Shown here piece after piece: positions 42,888 to 51,193 of a stretch of 64,000 nt of DNA. A program made the position numbers and the translations under genes. Position 1 is the first letter of the stretch. Every line of letters starts with the position of its first letter. Below the pieces are notes generated by a model, which was not told where the DNA came from, made no database searches, and saw nothing but the letters and a program-made list of their open reading frames with translations. The DNA is from Kocuria turfanensis (lineage in GTDB: Bacteria; Actinomycetota; Actinomycetes; Actinomycetales; Micrococcaceae): the NCBI RefSeq assembly GCF_001580365.1, contig NZ_CP014480.1:2419008-2483007 (forward strand), read 5' to 3'.

Positions 42888-43499
42888 TCAGGCGAGGGCG
42901 AGCACGAGCACCCCGACCCCGAGGGTGAGGTCCAGGGCCGCGCACCACTCGGCCAGCGACCGCGACACCACGGCGTGGCGACGCCAGTGCGCGACGTCCC
43001 ACACCGCGTGACCGATCAGGCCCACGGCGATCAGCACGCGCCCGCCCTCCGGGGAGAGCCACAGCGCACCGAGGCCGAGCGCCATGAAACCGACGGCGGC
43101 GAACGGCTGCCAGCGCCAGGGCCCGGGTCGCGAGAACGTTCCCCGGACCGCGCCGACGGTGATGGCGCCCACCGCGACCGCGGTCATCGCGGCCAGCTCG
43201 ACGACCGGCCCCGACGAGAGGAGCCGGGCGGTGACCACGACGACGACCAGGACGCCGAGCACCGGCCAGGACCAGCGGGGACGGACGAGCGCGGCGATCA
43301 CCACGTACGCCGTCGTCGCGAGCACCAGCACCAGGAGCACGGCCGTGATGCTGTTCGGATCGTCCGTGACGAGGTTGAACGCGGCGAACGCCAGGCCGAG
43401 GAGCGCGGGCCACCGTCGTGCGAGCGCCCGGACGAATCGAGGCACCGGCGATGTCGACGCCGGGAACGAGAGGGTTGCGGACGGGGAACGCTGAGTCAT
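42888..43499 (-). CDS. Polytopic membrane protein (203 aa)
   Basis: About six hydrophobic segments (residues ~30-46, 55-75, 80-97, 103-120, 135-155, 180-203). WDVAHWRR sits in the loop before the last segment. No known family was named. TACCGT (minus strand, 43506-43511) ends 6 bases before the ATG and no ribosome site is present, so the mRNA may be leaderless. Divergent from the GlxA-type regulator at 43602. Confidence 0.65.
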   Translation of the reverse strand: MTQRSPSATLSFPASTSPVPRFVRALARRWPALLGLAFAAFNLVTDDPNSITAVLLVLVLATTAYVVIAALVRPRWSWPVLGVLVVVVVTARLLSSGPVVELAAMTAVAVGAITVGAVRGTFSRPGPWRWQPFAAVGFMALGLGALWLSPEGGRVLIAVGLIGHAVWDVAHWRRHAVVSRSLAEWCAALDLTLGVGVLVLALA

Positions 43500-43601
43500 G
43501 CCACGACGGTAGGTCCGGCCGGACGTCACTCTCCGGGCTCTTCCTCCGCTGCGTCCGGAATCCTGGGATACTCGTCCCACCGATGCTGACGGGAGACCCC
43601 G

Positions 43602-44588
43602 ATGGCCGATCGTTCCACGGCGGTGCTCGCCTACGAGGGGGCGGAGCTGCTCGACATCGCCTGCATCACCACACCCTTGTCGCTGGCCAATCTCATCGGC
43701 CGGTTGCCCGATCCCTACCGGGTGCAGGTGCTGAGCCTGCACGGGGCTCCGATCCGCTGCCAGACGGGCCTGACGCTGCAGGCCGACGGGGCGCTGGAGC
43801 GCGTCCTCGGACCGGTCGACACCGTGATCGTCGCCGGTGGTGTCGGCCACCGCCGGGCCGCCGAGACCGAGCCCCTCCTGCGGCACGTGCGGCGCCTGGC
43901 GGCCACGAGCCGGCGGGTGGCCTCCGTGTGCACCGGCGCCAGCGTCCTGGCCGCCGCTGGTCTGCTCGACGGGCGGCGGGCCACCACGCACTGGTACTTC
44001 GCCGCCGACCTCGCCCGCCGCTATCCGCAGGTCACGGTGGACCCGGACCCGATCTACATCCGGGACGGGCGGATCGCGACGGCGGCCGGGGTCACCAGTG
44101 CCCTGGACCTGACCCTGTCCTTCATCGAGGAGGACCACGGGGTGCCGCTGGCCCGCCAGGTGGCCCGCAATCTCGTGACCTACCTGCAGCGGCCGGGCAA
44201 CCAGGCGCAGATGAGCCTGTTCACCGGCGTGTCCGGGGAGGGCAACGACGTGGTGCAGGCAGCGATCGGGTTCATCACCACCCATCTGGACGAGGACCTG
44301 TCCACCGCCGCCGTGGCCGCTCACGTCGGGGTCAGCCCCCGCCACCTCACCCGGCTCTTCGACGCGCACCTGGGCCGGCCACCGGCCCGCTTCGTGCGGC
44401 AGGCCAGAAACGATGCCGCCGCCCGGCTGCTGGAGTCCAGTGCGCTGCCGGTCGCGGCGATCGCCCAGCGGTGCGGGTTCGGCTCCGCCGAGGCGCTGCG
44501 GCAGAGCTTCGTGAGCCAGTACGCGCTCTCGCCCACCGAGTACCGCGCCCGCTTCACCCGCCCGTCCCGTCCGGTGCCCGCGATCTGA
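43602..44588 (+). CDS. GlxA-type transcriptional regulator (DJ-1/PfpI + AraC)
   Basis: A 328-residue regulator. Residues 1-185 form a DJ-1/PfpI-like domain with VASVCTGASVLAAAGLLDGRRATTHW, where the elbow cysteine lies. The AraC HTH pair occupies the last ~100 residues (AAVAAHVGVSPRHLTRLF; VAAIAQRCGFGSAEALRQSF). GGGAG precedes the ATG. Divergent from the membrane protein gene, its likely target. Ligand unknown. Confidence 0.88.
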   Translation: MADRSTAVLAYEGAELLDIACITTPLSLANLIGRLPDPYRVQVLSLHGAPIRCQTGLTLQADGALERVLGPVDTVIVAGGVGHRRAAETEPLLRHVRRLAATSRRVASVCTGASVLAAAGLLDGRRATTHWYFAADLARRYPQVTVDPDPIYIRDGRIATAAGVTSALDLTLSFIEEDHGVPLARQVARNLVTYLQRPGNQAQMSLFTGVSGEGNDVVQAAIGFITTHLDEDLSTAAVAAHVGVSPRHLTRLFDAHLGRPPARFVRQARNDAAARLLESSALPVAAIAQRCGFGSAEALRQSFVSQYALSPTEYRARFTRPSRPVPAI

Positions 44589-44597
44589 TCCTTCCGG

Positions 44598-44623
44598 GCG
44601 CCGGTCAGCGCAGCGACCGGCGC
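44598..44623. terminator. Hairpin between convergent genes
   Basis: Perfect 9-base arms GCGCCGGTC and GACCGGCGC with an 8-base loop, overlapping the last codons of the acetyltransferase and 10 bases after the regulator stop. Confidence 0.6.
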
Positions 44624-45195
44624 ATGAGGACGCGGGGGAAGCCGTTCAGCGTCGAGGTCGTGTCGGCGGCCCAGGCGAAGCCGGCGCGCTCGAACATGGC
44701 GCGGGTGCCGACGTAGGCCATCGTGGTGTCGACCTTCCGGTCCCCGTTGTCGACCGGATAGCCCTCGATCGCCGGCGCGCCGTGGCCGCGGGCGTGCTCC
44801 ACGGCGCCGTCGAGCAGGGCGCGGGCCACACCCCGGCCGCGCCGGCCACCGCGCACCCGGAAGCACCACACGGTCCAGACCGGGAGGTCGTCGACGTGGG
44901 GGATCGTCCTGCTGCGGCTGAAGGCGTGCAGCTCGGCCCGCGGGGCGACGCCGCACCAGCCGACCACGGTGTCCCCGTCGTAGGCGAGGATGCCGGGCGG
45001 GATCGGCCGGGCGCACAGCTCCTGCACCTTCCGGGCCCGCTCCCGGGCGCTGAGGGCGCGGTTCTCCCGGGACGGCAGCCGGTAGGTGAGGCACCAGCAC
45101 ACCGTCGAGTCGGGGTTCCGGGGGCCGAGGACGGTGGCGACGTCGTCGAACCGCTCGCTCGTGGCCGGCCGGATGGTGAACGGGATGGTGTCCAT
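44605..45195 (-). CDS. GNAT-family N-acetyltransferase
   Basis: A 196-residue protein. VWTVWCFRVRGGRRGRGVARALLDGAVEHA carries the R-x-G-R-G acetyl-CoA loop. MAYVGTRAMFERAGF is the final strand/helix. CWCLTYRLP near residue 33 and WCGVAPR resemble a small actinobacterial GNAT subgroup. No clear ribosome site precedes ATG 45195. Acceptor unknown. Confidence 0.82.
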   Translation of the reverse strand: MDTIPFTIRPATSERFDDVATVLGPRNPDSTVCWCLTYRLPSRENRALSARERARKVQELCARPIPPGILAYDGDTVVGWCGVAPRAELHAFSRSRTIPHVDDLPVWTVWCFRVRGGRRGRGVARALLDGAVEHARGHGAPAIEGYPVDNGDRKVDTTMAYVGTRAMFERAGFAWAADTTSTLNGFPRVLMRRSLR

Positions 45196-45321
45196 GGGCC
45201 ATTCTCGCGCGGGCGGGGGCCGCGAGGCTCCGGGAGCGGGAAGAAGTCGATCCCGCCGTGCCGGTGTGGCCGGATCGTGATCTGCGGCCTCTGGTCGGTC
45301 TTGACCGGGCGTACAAGAATT

Positions 45322-45335
45322 TGACCATGCGGTCA
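45322..45335. promoter_or_regulatory. Palindrome over the TetR start codon
   Basis: TGACC-ATGC-GGTCA spans the ATG of the TetR gene at 45327. A further TTGACC stands at 45301-45306. Binding here by the gene's own product would block initiation or translation start; autoregulation is inferred. Confidence 0.45.
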
Positions 45336-45944
45336 GACACGGAGCGGGACGGGGCGGGGACGTTCACGGAGCGGGCCCGGCGTGAGCAGATCCTGGCGTG
45401 CGCGGTCGGAGCGATCGCGGAGCTGGGCTACGCCCGGGCCTCGCTGGCGGAGATCGCCCGCCGGGCGGGGGTCAGCAAGGGCGTGGTCTCCTACTACTTC
45501 CCGGGCAAGGAGCGGCTGCTCGAGCAGGCCGTGGCCGACGTCTACACCCGGGCCGGGGCGGCCATCGCCGCGGCGACCGCCGGGCGCACCGGAGCCGCGT
45601 TCCTGCGGGCCTATCTCGAGGCCAACCTCGGCTTCCTGGCCGACCACCCGGCGGACATCCGGGCGGTGACCGAGATCGTGATGAACCTGCGCGGGCCGGA
45701 CGGCGCGCCCCGGTTCGCCCCGACCGGGGAGGACCCCGTGCTGGGCCACCTGGAGCAGATGCTGCGGGACGGCCAGCAGGCCGGGGAGTTCCGCGACTTC
45801 GACGCCCGCAGCATGGCCGTGCTGCTGCGCGGGGCCGTGGACACCGCCTCGGGACGGCTGGTCACCGACCCCGGCTTCGACCTCGCGGCCTACACCCGGG
45901 AGCTCGTGGCCACGGCCGAGCTCGCCACCCGCAGAGCGCGCTGA
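45327..45944 (+). CDS. TetR-family regulator
   Basis: A 205-residue regulator. The N-terminal HTH ASLAEIARRAGVSKGVVSYYFPGKERLLEQAV lies at about 42-73, followed by an all-helical ligand domain. There is no ribosome site; the AT-rich AAGAAT ends 6 bases before the ATG, so the mRNA may be leaderless. The membrane protein 25 bases downstream is probably cotranscribed and may be its target. Confidence 0.88.
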   Translation: MRSDTERDGAGTFTERARREQILACAVGAIAELGYARASLAEIARRAGVSKGVVSYYFPGKERLLEQAVADVYTRAGAAIAAATAGRTGAAFLRAYLEANLGFLADHPADIRAVTEIVMNLRGPDGAPRFAPTGEDPVLGHLEQMLRDGQQAGEFRDFDARSMAVLLRGAVDTASGRLVTDPGFDLAAYTRELVATAELATRRAR

Positions 45945-45969
45945 GCGCACCGTCCCCGAGGAGGACGCC

Positions 45970-46695
45970 ATGAGCAGTCCACGCTTTTCGGCCCCCGACG
46001 ACGCGCCCGAGGACGCCCCCGACGACGCCCCCGACGGCGCCCCCGACGGCCCCGCCGCGGCCCCGCGCCGGTGCGGCGGTGCCGCCGGGTGGCTGGGGGT
46101 GGACCTGGTGCTGCCCTTCGCCCTCTACTACGGGTCCCGGCTGGCCGGGGCGGACGCGTGGACGGCCCTCATGCTCGGCGCCGTCGGGCCCCTGGTGCGG
46201 GTGGTGGTCACGGCCGTGCGGGCCCGTCGGCTGGAGCGGCTGGGCCTGTTCACGCTCACCGTGCTCGCCGTGGGCACCGTCGTCGGACTGCTCAGCCCCG
46301 ACCCGCGCCTGCTGCTGGCGCGGGAGAGCTGGCTGACCGCTCTGGTGGGCGGATGGATCCTGGCGTCCCTGCTGGGGGAGAGGCCGGTGCTCTACGAGGC
46401 CACGCTGCGCCTGATGCCCGCCGAGGCCGCCGAGGGATGGCGCCGGGACTGGGAGACCAGCCCCGGCTTCCGCCGGCTGCTGCGCCGGATGACCGCCGCC
46501 TTCGGCGCGGCCTTCCTGCTCGACGCCGCGGCCCGGGTGGTGATGGCCTACACGCTGCCCGTCGACGTGGTGCCCGCGGCCAGCGTCGGGCTCCTCGTGC
46601 TGCTGCTCGTGGCCGTGGTCCAGGGCGGGAAGGCCTACGGCCGGCGCCACCTGGGTCCCGGCACGGGCCAGGGCGTGCCCGGCGACCGGGTCTGA
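45970..46695 (+). CDS. VC0807-like membrane protein
   Basis: A 241-residue polytopic protein. After a DAPD-repeat acidic head (residues 9-27, from 12-bp repeats), GVDLVLPFALYYGSRLAGADAWTALMLGAVGPL begins a membrane domain of about six helices, a pattern known from VC0807-family proteins. GAGGAGGACGCC precedes the ATG. Likely in one operon with the TetR gene. Transport or tolerance function is possible but not shown. Confidence 0.75.
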   Translation: MSSPRFSAPDDAPEDAPDDAPDGAPDGPAAAPRRCGGAAGWLGVDLVLPFALYYGSRLAGADAWTALMLGAVGPLVRVVVTAVRARRLERLGLFTLTVLAVGTVVGLLSPDPRLLLARESWLTALVGGWILASLLGERPVLYEATLRLMPAEAAEGWRRDWETSPGFRRLLRRMTAAFGAAFLLDAAARVVMAYTLPVDVVPAASVGLLVLLLVAVVQGGKAYGRRHLGPGTGQGVPGDRV

Positions 46696-46847
46696 GATCG
46701 CAGCCGCCCGTCGCCCTCTGCCCGTCGTCCGCCGGCCGTCCCGAGGCGACGGGCCGCGTCGCCTCCGGGGGATCCGGAGGTCCGCCGCTGGGCGACGCCG
46801 GTGCCGCTTCCCGCCCGATGTTCGCGGAGGCGGCGCTCCGTAGCGTC

Positions 46848-46869
46848 GAGGTCAGCTCGACCTGACCTC
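46848..46869. promoter_or_regulatory. 22-bp palindromic operator candidate
   Basis: GAGGTCAG and CTGACCTC are perfect inverted 8-mers separated by CTCGAC. A TAGCGT -10-like element at 46841-46846 lies just upstream, so the palindrome would cover the transcription start of the membrane protein gene at 46891. Confidence 0.5.
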
Positions 46870-46890
46870 CGCTCGTGAAAGGAGCACTCC

Positions 46891-47442
46891 GTGCACGCCC
46901 TGCGCCGCCTGGCCCTGCCCGTCCTCGTCGTCCACCTGTGGGTGACGATGACCCTGTTCGGGGCCATCGTCCTGGAGACGTTCATGGTCTACCCCAACGT
47001 CTTCGCCGATCCGCCGGCGTCCCTGGAACTGACGATGGAGTTCCTCGCCGTCAGCGGTCCGTCCGACTTCTTCCCGCCCCTCGGCTTCGCCGCCTGGGTC
47101 CTGGGCGCGGCCGCCCTCGTCCTGAACTGGCGGCTGCCCGCCGTCCGCTGGTGGGTGCTGCTGAGCCTGGCCATGTTCGTGGCCGAAGGCGTGGTCTCGA
47201 TGCTCTACTTCTGGCCGCGCAACGACATCATGTTCGTCGAGGGCACCGCCGTGCACTCCGCCGAGCACCTGCGCCAGGTCGCCGCCGAGTTCGCGACCTG
47301 GCACGGCCGCTCCCGGATGGTCTTCAACACGGTCGCGGCCGTGGCCGCCTTCACCGCGTGCGCCACGGCCTACCGCCACCGGATCCTCGCGTCGGCGGCG
47401 GCCGGGGAGCGCCGCCCGCAGACATCGTCGGCCCGGGCGTAG
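46891..47442 (+). CDS. Membrane protein (183 aa), family not recognised
   Basis: GTG start with AAAGGAGCACTCC upstream. Four hydrophobic segments (residues ~8-30, 63-80, 88-108, 143-160). Conserved-looking polar residues (ETFMVYPNVFADPP; WPRNDIMFVEGTAVHSAEHLRQV) lie in loops and include two histidines that might bind metal or heme. It precedes a FAD monooxygenase gene by 36 bases, suggesting an operon. Function unknown. Confidence 0.7.
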   Translation: MHALRRLALPVLVVHLWVTMTLFGAIVLETFMVYPNVFADPPASLELTMEFLAVSGPSDFFPPLGFAAWVLGAAALVLNWRLPAVRWWVLLSLAMFVAEGVVSMLYFWPRNDIMFVEGTAVHSAEHLRQVAAEFATWHGRSRMVFNTVAAVAAFTACATAYRHRILASAAAGERRPQTSSARA

Positions 47443-47478
47443 ACACTGGACAGGACACCACCGATCGGAGGAGACGCC

Positions 47479-48516
47479 GTGCAGGGGTCAGCCGTCGTCC
47501 TCGGGGCCGGCATCGCCGGCCTCGCCACCGCCCGCGGGCTGCTCCGCGCGGGCTGGACCGTCCACGTGCTCGAGCGCTCGCCGGGCCTGCCGGGCACCGG
47601 CACGGCCCTGGGCATGTGGCCCGAGGCCATGCACGCCCTGGACCGGCTGGGGGTGGGGGACGAGGTCCGGGCGACCTCCGTGGAGCAGCGCGGCGGGCGG
47701 CTCCTCCGGCCGGACGGCACCGTGATCGCCCGCCTGGACCTCGGCCGCCCGGTCCGGCTGGTGCCCCGGCCCGCCCTGCTGAAAGCACTGGCCGCGGCGA
47801 TTCCGCCGGGAGTCATCGCGTGGAGCACCCCGGTCACGGATCACGGTGAGCTGCCCGCGGCCGACGTCGTCGTCGCCGCCGAGGGCGTCCACAGCCCCAC
47901 CCGCACCGCCCTGTTCGGCACCGCCCCGCGGGCGCTGGGCACCGTTGCCTTCCGCGGCACCGTGCCCGGTCCGGCGGACGGGGTCACGGAGACCTGGGGG
48001 CCCGGGCGGCTCTTCGGCATCACCCCGCACGATGCCGGGAACACCAACTGGTTCGCGAGCATCCGCGCCGACCTCCTGCCCCCGGAAACGTCTCCGCGCA
48101 GCGCCGTCCAGCTGCTCCGTGAGCTCTACGGGGACTGGCACGCGGAGGTGCGGCGCGTGCTCGACGCCCTCGAGGACACCCCGATCGACCGGCGCACGCT
48201 GCTCGACGTCGCCCCACCGCCCTCCTACGTCAGCGGACGGACCGCCCTCCTCGGCGACGCCGCCCACGGCATGGCACCGAATCTCGGCCGGGGCGCCTGC
48301 GAGGCTCTCCTGGACGCCACGGCCCTCGTCGAGGCGCTGACCGCGGCACCGGACGTGGCCGGCGCCCTGCGCCGGTACGACGACGCCCGCCGCCGGCCGG
48401 CCACCCGCACCGTGCGCCTGGCACGCCTGGCCAACACCGTGAGCACCGCGCAGCACTTCCTGCCCGTCCGCAACACGGTCATGGCCGCGGCGTCGGGCCT
48501 GAGCCGGCTGGGGTAG
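47479..48516 (+). CDS. FAD-dependent monooxygenase (PHBH fold)
   Basis: A 345-residue flavoprotein monooxygenase. GAGIAGLATARGLLRAG at the start is the FAD motif, ADVVVAAEGVHSPTRTALF carries the DG motif, and TALLGDAAHGMAPNLGRGACEAL the GD motif. Single-component aromatic hydroxylases have this order. GTG start with GGAGGAGACGCC upstream. It may be cotranscribed with the preceding membrane protein. It converges on the GYD copy B gene. Substrate unknown. Confidence 0.88.
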   Translation: MQGSAVVLGAGIAGLATARGLLRAGWTVHVLERSPGLPGTGTALGMWPEAMHALDRLGVGDEVRATSVEQRGGRLLRPDGTVIARLDLGRPVRLVPRPALLKALAAAIPPGVIAWSTPVTDHGELPAADVVVAAEGVHSPTRTALFGTAPRALGTVAFRGTVPGPADGVTETWGPGRLFGITPHDAGNTNWFASIRADLLPPETSPRSAVQLLRELYGDWHAEVRRVLDALEDTPIDRRTLLDVAPPPSYVSGRTALLGDAAHGMAPNLGRGACEALLDATALVEALTAAPDVAGALRRYDDARRRPATRTVRLARLANTVSTAQHFLPVRNTVMAAASGLSRLG

Positions 48517-48570
48517 CTGCGGCAGACCGGCCCTGCGGGCGACCGCCTGGACGGCCTGCACCGGGCCGAA

Positions 48571-48897
48571 TCAGGTGCCGGGCGGCCGGTACTGGACCTG
48601 CTGGGCCCGGCGCAGGGCGTCCAGCGTCTCCTCGACGCTCATCAAAACCGTGGTCTCCAGCGAGCTGAGCGCCCCGCCTCCGCCGATGGCGAGGGCCACC
48701 GCGGCCATGGACACGTTGTCCGGTGCTTCCCAGAGGTTGTACCCGTCGTGCTCGCCGAAGGCGTACCAGAATCCGTGCAGCGTTCCGCCGACCGGTTCGA
48801 TGTAGGCCCGGGCGGCCTCGCGGCGGTCCTCCGGGTGCTGGATCATCCGGGCCCAGGTCTCCGGGGTGTAGCTGAACTTCGACAGATAGAGCGGCAT
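48571..48897 (-). CDS. GYD-domain protein, copy B
   Basis: A 108-residue paralogue of the protein at 41621-41947, identical at about 91 of 108 positions by eye, including the GTLHGFWYAFG and WEAPDNVSMAA segments. Changes are spread along the sequence, which suggests an older duplication under constraint rather than a recent copy. The upstream blocks also match those of copy A. GGAAGGAC precedes the ATG. Function unknown. Confidence 0.85.
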   Translation of the reverse strand: MPLYLSKFSYTPETWARMIQHPEDRREAARAYIEPVGGTLHGFWYAFGEHDGYNLWEAPDNVSMAAVALAIGGGGALSSLETTVLMSVEETLDALRRAQQVQYRPPGT

Positions 48898-49256
48898 CGT
48901 CTCGTCCTTCCGGTGCCCGAGGACGTCCTGGTGGCTGTTCCGCCGGATACCTCGAGTGCGGTTGCCCTGACCGTAGGCACCCGGCGGGAGCCGGCCCAGG
49001 GGCATCGACCGGATCGTGGCCGGCCCGTGACTCATGACGTCTGCGTGTCGGAGTCGCACATCGTGAGCTCCGTCGGTCGTCGGCCTCTCGTGAAACGACC
49101 TCGGAGACGACCGGCCGGGCTGCTCTCGACGAGGGGAGTGGGGCCACTGCCGTCCGCGCAAGAGGGGACGTCCTCCCGGTCTTCTTCACCGGGAAACATG
49201 CCGCTGACGTGGGACGATACTGGTCAACTCCCGTTTCCCCACGTCAGGAGATCCCC
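48898..49256. other. Intergenic region with the GYD-B upstream block
   Basis: Holds the conserved 25-base block (49009-49033) shared with GYD copy A and a matching TACGGT-type -10 (minus strand, near 48969-48977). The remaining 200 bases to the next plus-strand gene show no ribosome-site-supported frame; GACGATACT before 49230 could be its promoter. Confidence 0.5.
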
Positions 49257-49490
49257 GTGGAAATCATCCCTGAGGGCCGGCCCCTCCATGTGCTGGCCGT
49301 CCTGCTCGGCATGCTGCTGGGCGTCAAGGCCCCGCCCGAGTCTCGGCGCTCGCTCGCCGGGTGGACGCTGGCCGCGGTCGCCGCCACTGCCTACGCGGCT
49401 CTGGTTGCACGGGACCGGGACCGCAACGCCCAGTGGTGGCTGGCGCGCACAGCGTATGACCGTGAGGGTGTTTCGTGCCGGTGCTGCTGA
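49257..49490 (+). CDS. Small membrane protein (77 aa)
   Basis: GTG start with CAGGAGATCCCC upstream. A hydrophobic stretch at residues ~8-20 (PLHVLAVLLGMLLG) and a second at ~30-45 (GWTLAAVAATAYAALVA) with a charged, tryptophan- and cysteine-containing tail. No family recognised. The tail lies just before a truncated NERD fragment, so the 3' end might be altered by that event. Confidence 0.5.
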   Translation: MEIIPEGRPLHVLAVLLGMLLGVKAPPESRRSLAGWTLAAVAATAYAALVARDRDRNAQWWLARTAYDREGVSCRCC

Positions 49491-49605
49491 CGCCTCCCGA
49501 CTCCATGCTGGTCCACGCCGAAGGTGAGCCCGGAGGCTCGCTCTCCCGCGAGTGTGGGCTGCCCGGCCCAAAGGCGGCCGAGGCCGGATGGAGCCATCAC
49601 CGGGG

Positions 49606-49755
49606 CTGGTGCTGATCGGCCCGAAGCAGATGGCGGTCAAGCAGCGTCCGGCCAATGTCACCGACGGCGAGCTGCTGCAGCAGACCCAGGGCCGGCGAGA
49701 CCGACCCCGGGCGGGGGCCCGGTTCGGTGCCCGGCGCCTTGGCGCGCTCCGGTGA
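49606..49755 (+). pseudogene. Truncated fragment of a NERD-protein gene
   Basis: The frame reads LVLIGPKQMAVKQRPANVTDGELLQQ, matching VLIGPKSLTVKQRPTDV and DRELLRW in the intact NERD protein encoded at 51194-52267 (bases around 51920-52010). The upstream NERD nuclease core is missing and the frame ends in unrelated arginine-rich sequence. It is a decayed partial duplication on the same strand, about 2.3 kb from the parent. Confidence 0.65.
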
Positions 49756-49792
49756 GCCGCTGCGCCGGCCATGGCTTCCTCTGCCGGTGGAC

Positions 49793-50959
49793 TCAGCAGG
49801 GCTTGAAGAACTTCCCGCCCGGCGCGTAGCAGCGCGGTCCCGTGTAGCCGGGAATGTCCGCGGAGTACCCGGGCGGTGCCTGGTTGACGATGTTGGCCCC
49901 CGGGTTCGGGTCGGGCTTCGGCGCGGGAGCGGGCGCCGGTGCCGGTGCCGGGGCGGGTGCGGGCGCCGGTGCGGGCACCACCGCTCGGCGCGCGGCGTCG
50001 GCCGCCGCCTGCCGGGCCGCCTCCGCCTGGCGCGCCAGCTCGTCCTGCTGGGCCGCCGCGGCCTGGCGCGCCGCCTCGGCCTGACGATCGGCCTCCGCCT
50101 GCCGGGCCGCTTCGGTCTCCGCCTGGCGGCGCTGCTCCTCGGCCTCCGCTGCGCGGCGCTGCTCGGCGGCGCGCTCCTGGAGCGCGCCGACGTCTGCCCG
50201 GACGCCCGAGAGCTTGCCCTTCAGCGACGGCAGCCCGACCAGGTGGCGCACGTGCGGGTGCGTGTCCCCGTCGACCGCGTCCAGAGCGGCCAGGAACGCG
50301 GCGGCGGTCGCGACCTCCCCGGCGGCGTCGGCGAGATCCGCCGGTGCGGCGTCGGCGAGCGCGTCCGTCGCCTGCTGCAGCTGCGCCGGGAGGGTGCAGC
50401 CGTGGGCGGGGTCGAGCAGGCCGGCCTGCTGCTGCTCGGCCTCGGCGAAGGCCTCCTCCACGGGCGGCAGGAACCGGTCGTTCGGGGCGATGTAGAGCGG
50501 AGTGCCCAGGCCCTGACGGGCGATCTCGGCGTTCACCAGCGTCCCGTCCTCCCGGAACACACCGGCGAGGGTGCGGCCGTAGGAGTCGGTGCGCTCCTGG
50601 TCGTACTCGAGACCGACCACGGTGCCCGGCGGCAGGAGCTCCTCCAGCAGCGCGGTCGCCTCCGGGCCGAGGCACTCGACGACCTCGTTCGGGTCCTTGG
50701 TCTCCGGGGTGTCGATGTTGAGCAGCCGCACGCGCACCACCTCGCCGCCCAGCTGCACGTCGACGGTGTCTCCGTCGATCACCCGCTCCACCACGGCGCG
50801 CTCGCCGCGCAGCTCCGTGGCGGCGGAGGTCGCGGTCGAGGAGGTGTTCGACGACGACGGCGCCGCGTCGCTGGAGGCCGCCGTCCCGCCGCAGCCGGTC
50901 AGGAGCAGGAGGACGAGCGCGGAGGCGCCCAGGCGGGAAGAGGCCGGGGGGAACGTCAT
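49793..50959 (-). CDS. Thermonuclease-like (SNase) lipoprotein
   Basis: A 388-residue exported protein. Lipobox LLTGCGG (C23). Residues ~54-175 form the staphylococcal nuclease domain: VVERVIDGDTVDVQL, R78 in VRVRLLNIDTPE, then ERTDSYGRTLAGVF with the second arginine. A long alanine/glutamine/arginine coiled coil (~250-330) and a PAPAPA hinge follow. The end (NIVNQAPPGYSADIPGYTGPRCYAPGG) is a conserved-looking cysteine-containing tail. Likely anchored nuclease with an extended stalk. Confidence 0.88.
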   Translation of the reverse strand: MTFPPASSRLGASALVLLLLTGCGGTAASSDAAPSSSNTSSTATSAATELRGERAVVERVIDGDTVDVQLGGEVVRVRLLNIDTPETKDPNEVVECLGPEATALLEELLPPGTVVGLEYDQERTDSYGRTLAGVFREDGTLVNAEIARQGLGTPLYIAPNDRFLPPVEEAFAEAEQQQAGLLDPAHGCTLPAQLQQATDALADAAPADLADAAGEVATAAAFLAALDAVDGDTHPHVRHLVGLPSLKGKLSGVRADVGALQERAAEQRRAAEAEEQRRQAETEAARQAEADRQAEAARQAAAAQQDELARQAEAARQAAADAARRAVVPAPAPAPAPAPAPAPAPAPKPDPNPGANIVNQAPPGYSADIPGYTGPRCYAPGGKFFKPC

Positions 50960-51193
50960 GGGGGTCCTGTCAGGAAGCCGTCAGTACCTCTTCAGCTTAT
51001 GGATGCAAATGCAATCACCGCGGAAGGAGCTGTCCCCAGTTCGGGGGCGTGCCGTTTCACGCAGTGGCACCGAGGGGCCCGCTCCATGCAGGTGCGTCAC
51101 AATGCGGCACACGGAGACTTCCACTTGTTGTGTACTAATGCAAACAAATGGAATGCGGGGAGACCTTCCCGTTCCCTCCGAAAGCTGACGACC

